Below, piece after piece: positions 61,801-64,000 of a stretch of DNA of 64,000 nucleotides. The stretch covers positions 310,001-374,000 of the forward strand of contig JAOWBW010000427.1 in assembly GCA_026119855.1 (NCBI GenBank), written 5' to 3'. Source of the DNA: Campanula takesimana (Eukaryota; Streptophyta; Magnoliopsida; Asterales; Campanulaceae). Every line of letters starts with the position of its first letter. Positions within the stretch are counted from its first letter, which is position 1. The translations under genes were made by a program, and so were the position numbers. The notes below the pieces were generated by a model. The model ran no database searches. It saw only the letters and a program-made list of their open reading frames with translations, and was not told where the DNA came from.

Positions 61801-63877
61801 AAAAGTTCACTATTTTCATGTCTTTGGGTGTGTGTGTTACATTTTGAATGACCGGGATTACTTAGCAAAGTTTGACTCTAAAAGTGATAGGGCGATATTT
61901 CTTGGATATGCGGCAAATAGTCGGGCATATAGGGTTTACAATCTTAGACTAAAAACCATCCAAGAATCCGTTAACATTGTTTTTGATGATCTCTCAAGTA
62001 TTTCAGGTGAAAGTGCTCAAGAGTCTCCTCTGGTGTTATTAGAAGATGTCATACAAACTGCAAATGACATCACAGATGCTGAGCAGAATGCTATCATCAA
62101 TGAGATAGCATCTCAGGCAGCACCTGAGTCTAGTGATCCATCCGAGTCTGATGCAGAAGTTCATGATGACGCAAGAAGGGATCCTCCACCCAGAATTCGT
62201 AGGAATCATCCTACAACTCAGGTAATTGGGGAAGTAAATGAAGGGGTCCGAACAAGAAACAAAGAACCCGTGAATTATCGGGAAATGGTAAGGTATGTGT
62301 GCATGTCAACCACATACACCAAGGTAAAACACTCTTGTTTTGTGTCATCAATAGAACCTAAAAATGTGATTGAAGCTTTAAAAGACAATTTTTGGATTCA
62401 AGCTATGCAAGACGAACTAGATCAATTTACCCGAAATAATGTATGGTTTTTAGTACCCCGTCCTATTAATACTAATGTTATTGGGACAAAATGGATTTTT
62501 AAAAACAAAACGGATGAAGAGGGTAATATTGTTCGAAATAAAGCTCGTCTTGTGGCTCAAGGCTATACACAAGTGGAAGGTATCGACTTTGACGAAACCT
62601 TTGCACCCGTGGCTAGAATTGAGTCTATCAGACTTCTCTTAGCCATAGCTTGTTATCTTCGAATCACTTTGTATCAAATGGATGTTAAAGCAGCATTTTT
62701 AAATGGATATTTAGATGAGGAAGTTTTTGTTGAACAACCTAAAGGCTTTGAAGATCCATCCCAACCAAACCATGTGTATAGACTTGATAAAGCCTTATAC
62801 GGTCTAAAACAAGCTCCGCGCGCATGGTATGGTCGTTTAACTAGTTTTTTGCTTGAATATGGTTTTATTCGAGGAGAGGCGGATAGAACCTTATTCATTC
62901 TAAAACATGGAAAGGAACTTGTCATTGCTCAAATCTATGTTGATGACATAGTCTATGGCTCTACTTCAAAAATTTGCTTAAATGATTTTGTAGAGGCTAT
63001 GACATCAACTTTCGAGATGAGCATGATGGGTGAACTAAACTTCTTTCTTGGCTTGCAGGTAAGACAACTACCCGATGGAATATTCGTCTCACAAAGCAAG
63101 TACTCTAAAAATCTAGTCAAGAAATTCGGCTTGGAGGGGTCAAAAAGTTCCTCGGTTCCTATGGCTACTACACTTAAACTCGGCAAGGATGAAGGGGGAG
63201 AAGCAGTCGATCCTACCCTTTACCGTTCCATGATTGGTAGCCTTCTTTACCTTACCTCTAGCCGACCCGACATTATGTTTTCTGTGTGTGTCTGTGCACG
63301 ATACCAATCCAACCCCAAAGTCTCTCATCTTAATTCTGTGAAAAAGATAATTAAATATGTTTCCGGAACAAGCGAATTAGGAATTTGGTATGCTAAAGAT
63401 ACAAATACAAATCTAGTAGGCTTTAGTGATTCGGATTGGGCGGGGGATATAGATGACAGAAAAAGTACTAGTGGGGGGTGTTTTTACTTGGGTAATAATC
63501 TAGTATCATGGTATAGTCGTAAACAAAATTGTGTGTCGCTCTCTACTGCTGAGTCTGAATACGTGGCAGCAGGGAGCTGTTGTACTCAATTAATATGGCT
63601 AAAACATATGTTAGACGACTATGGGCTTGAGAGTAAAAATATGATCATGTACTGTGATAGTCTGAGTGCCATCAACATTTCCAAGAACCCTGTCCAACAC
63701 TCCCGCACAAAACACATTGATATCCGTCATCATTTTTTAAGAGATATGGTTGAAAAAGGCTTAATAGCTATAGAGCATATTGATACCAAGTATCAATTAG
63801 CGGACTTTTTTACAAAAGCCTTAGACCTTGAGAGATTTTCTTTCTTGAAGAACTCTCTTGGTCTTTGTAATCTCTAA
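58844..63877 (+). pseudogene. Copia gag-pol polyprotein, one frame with two TGA stops
   Basis: The start at 58844 gives MAFDPANPNQKRLPVLDG. Gag (UBN2) runs to about 59500. Zinc knuckle 1 is CHACSGWGHYANEC (about 59806) and knuckle 2 CQYCHTTGHLKNKC (about 60530), with a coiled coil between (about 60110-60370). Protease: WYFDSGCSRHMTG (about 60750). Pre-integrase: LWHQKLGHVHL...CEDCLKGKQ. Integrase: HMDLMG...IVDD, SDHGREF and GVAERKNRTL carry D, D, E. RT: YQMDVKAAFLNG and YVDDIVYGS (about 62938). RNase H: SDSDWAGDIDDRKSTSG and STAESEYVAAGS. Stops: TGA at 59108-59110 in gag and TGA at 61415-61417, where TGG is expected (FTWVYF). All catalytic residues are present, so inactivation is recent or incomplete. 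Confidence 0.92.
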
Positions 63878-63892
63878 AAATCTCCTGTTTTC

Positions 63893-63931
63893 TGGTGTTA
63901 CCTCAAGTGCTACCAGCATCTGAGATAACAC
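63893..63931 (+). repeat. Composite word copy in the Copia 3' non-coding region
   Basis: GGTGTTACCTCA, AGTGCTACCA and TGAGATAACAC follow within 40 bp, just after the pol stop. The same composite occurs in the LTR and in four coding linkers of this element. Confidence 0.85.
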
Positions 63932-64000
63932 TTGTATATTATTGTTTTGTTTTTGTTTTAATCTGTCAATGAGTAGTATTTTCTATTCATTGATGGTGGC

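Larger units (their letters stand above)
57817..64000 (+). mobile_element. Nearly intact SIRE-like Ty1/copia element, 3' end outside the window
   Basis: A probable 5' LTR, a primer site, and one continuous gag-pol frame (58844-63877) with only two TGA stops. Then 3' non-coding DNA runs to the window edge without reaching a second LTR. The order PR-IN-RT-RH gives Copia; IKSDHGREFDN and the long gag with two zinc knuckles suggest SIRE. The left border (TGTTAGTGCAGACGG at 57817) is a guess. Confidence 0.85.

Overview
This is a stretch of plant nuclear genome, almost certainly a eudicot (order not determined). The reasons are intron-containing plant housekeeping genes, an AT-rich background, plant-specific LTR-retrotransposon lineages and a very dense population of Stowaway-type MITEs. 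Five host genes can be reconstructed exon by exon: TFIIIA (+, 14.7-17.2 kb), eIF5A (-, 18.7-22.1 kb), plastid-division factor MinE (-, 26.7-30.3 kb), an RMD1/DUF155 protein of the RRG type (+, 46.1-54.8 kb) and an unnamed polytopic membrane protein (-, 55.7-56.6 kb). From memory, the run eIF5A - MinE - RRG - membrane protein matches a conserved neighbourhood on Arabidopsis chromosome 1, now opened here by a 12.7-kb retrotransposon.

Layout. 1-2.58 kb: one end (LTR) of a minus-strand Ty3/gypsy element of chromovirus/Tekay type, inserted in a decayed minus-strand SIRE-like Copia element (2.58-11.30 kb). That Copia is itself broken by an LTR-like insert at about 4.67-5.84 kb. 11.3-14.5 kb: intergenic DNA with a fold-back-like repeat array, a 54-bp tandem repeat and the helicase tail and 3' terminus of a Helitron. 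14.7-22.1 kb: TFIIIA and eIF5A with MITEs in introns and flanks. 22.6-26.3 kb: a MITE/Helitron/SINE cluster with a complete non-autonomous Helitron at 23.10-24.11 kb. 26.7-30.3 kb: MinE, with a 2.9-kb intron full of mobile DNA. 31.0-43.7 kb: a complete Tat-lineage Ty3/gypsy element with paired LTRs, a 5-bp target duplication, two RNase H domains and, on its antisense strand, extra protein genes with apparent introns. 43.7-46 kb: nested MITEs. 46.1-56.6 kb: the RRG-type gene and the membrane-protein gene. 57.8-64.0 kb: a nearly intact plus-strand SIRE-like Copia element running off the window.

Regulatory and unusual content. Intron 2 of TFIIIA contains a cassette exon that is a 5S-rRNA mimic (the P5SM element known to control TFIIIA splicing in plants); its inclusion adds an immediate stop codon. 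Three LTR-element families here each carry their own repeated DNA word. The 2.6-11.3 kb Copia has TGCGGTAG/TGCGGTCG, about 24 times in one orientation. The 57.8-64 kb Copia has a composite GTGTTACC...GATAACAC word, seven times. The LTRs at 1-2.58 and about 4.7-5.8 kb have a 74-bp repeat containing two GGCACG-CGTGCC palindromes. In both Copias the word lies in U3, near the U5 end and inside coding linkers, read in different frames, so it looks maintained as DNA rather than as protein. This is the best candidate for an undescribed system in the window.
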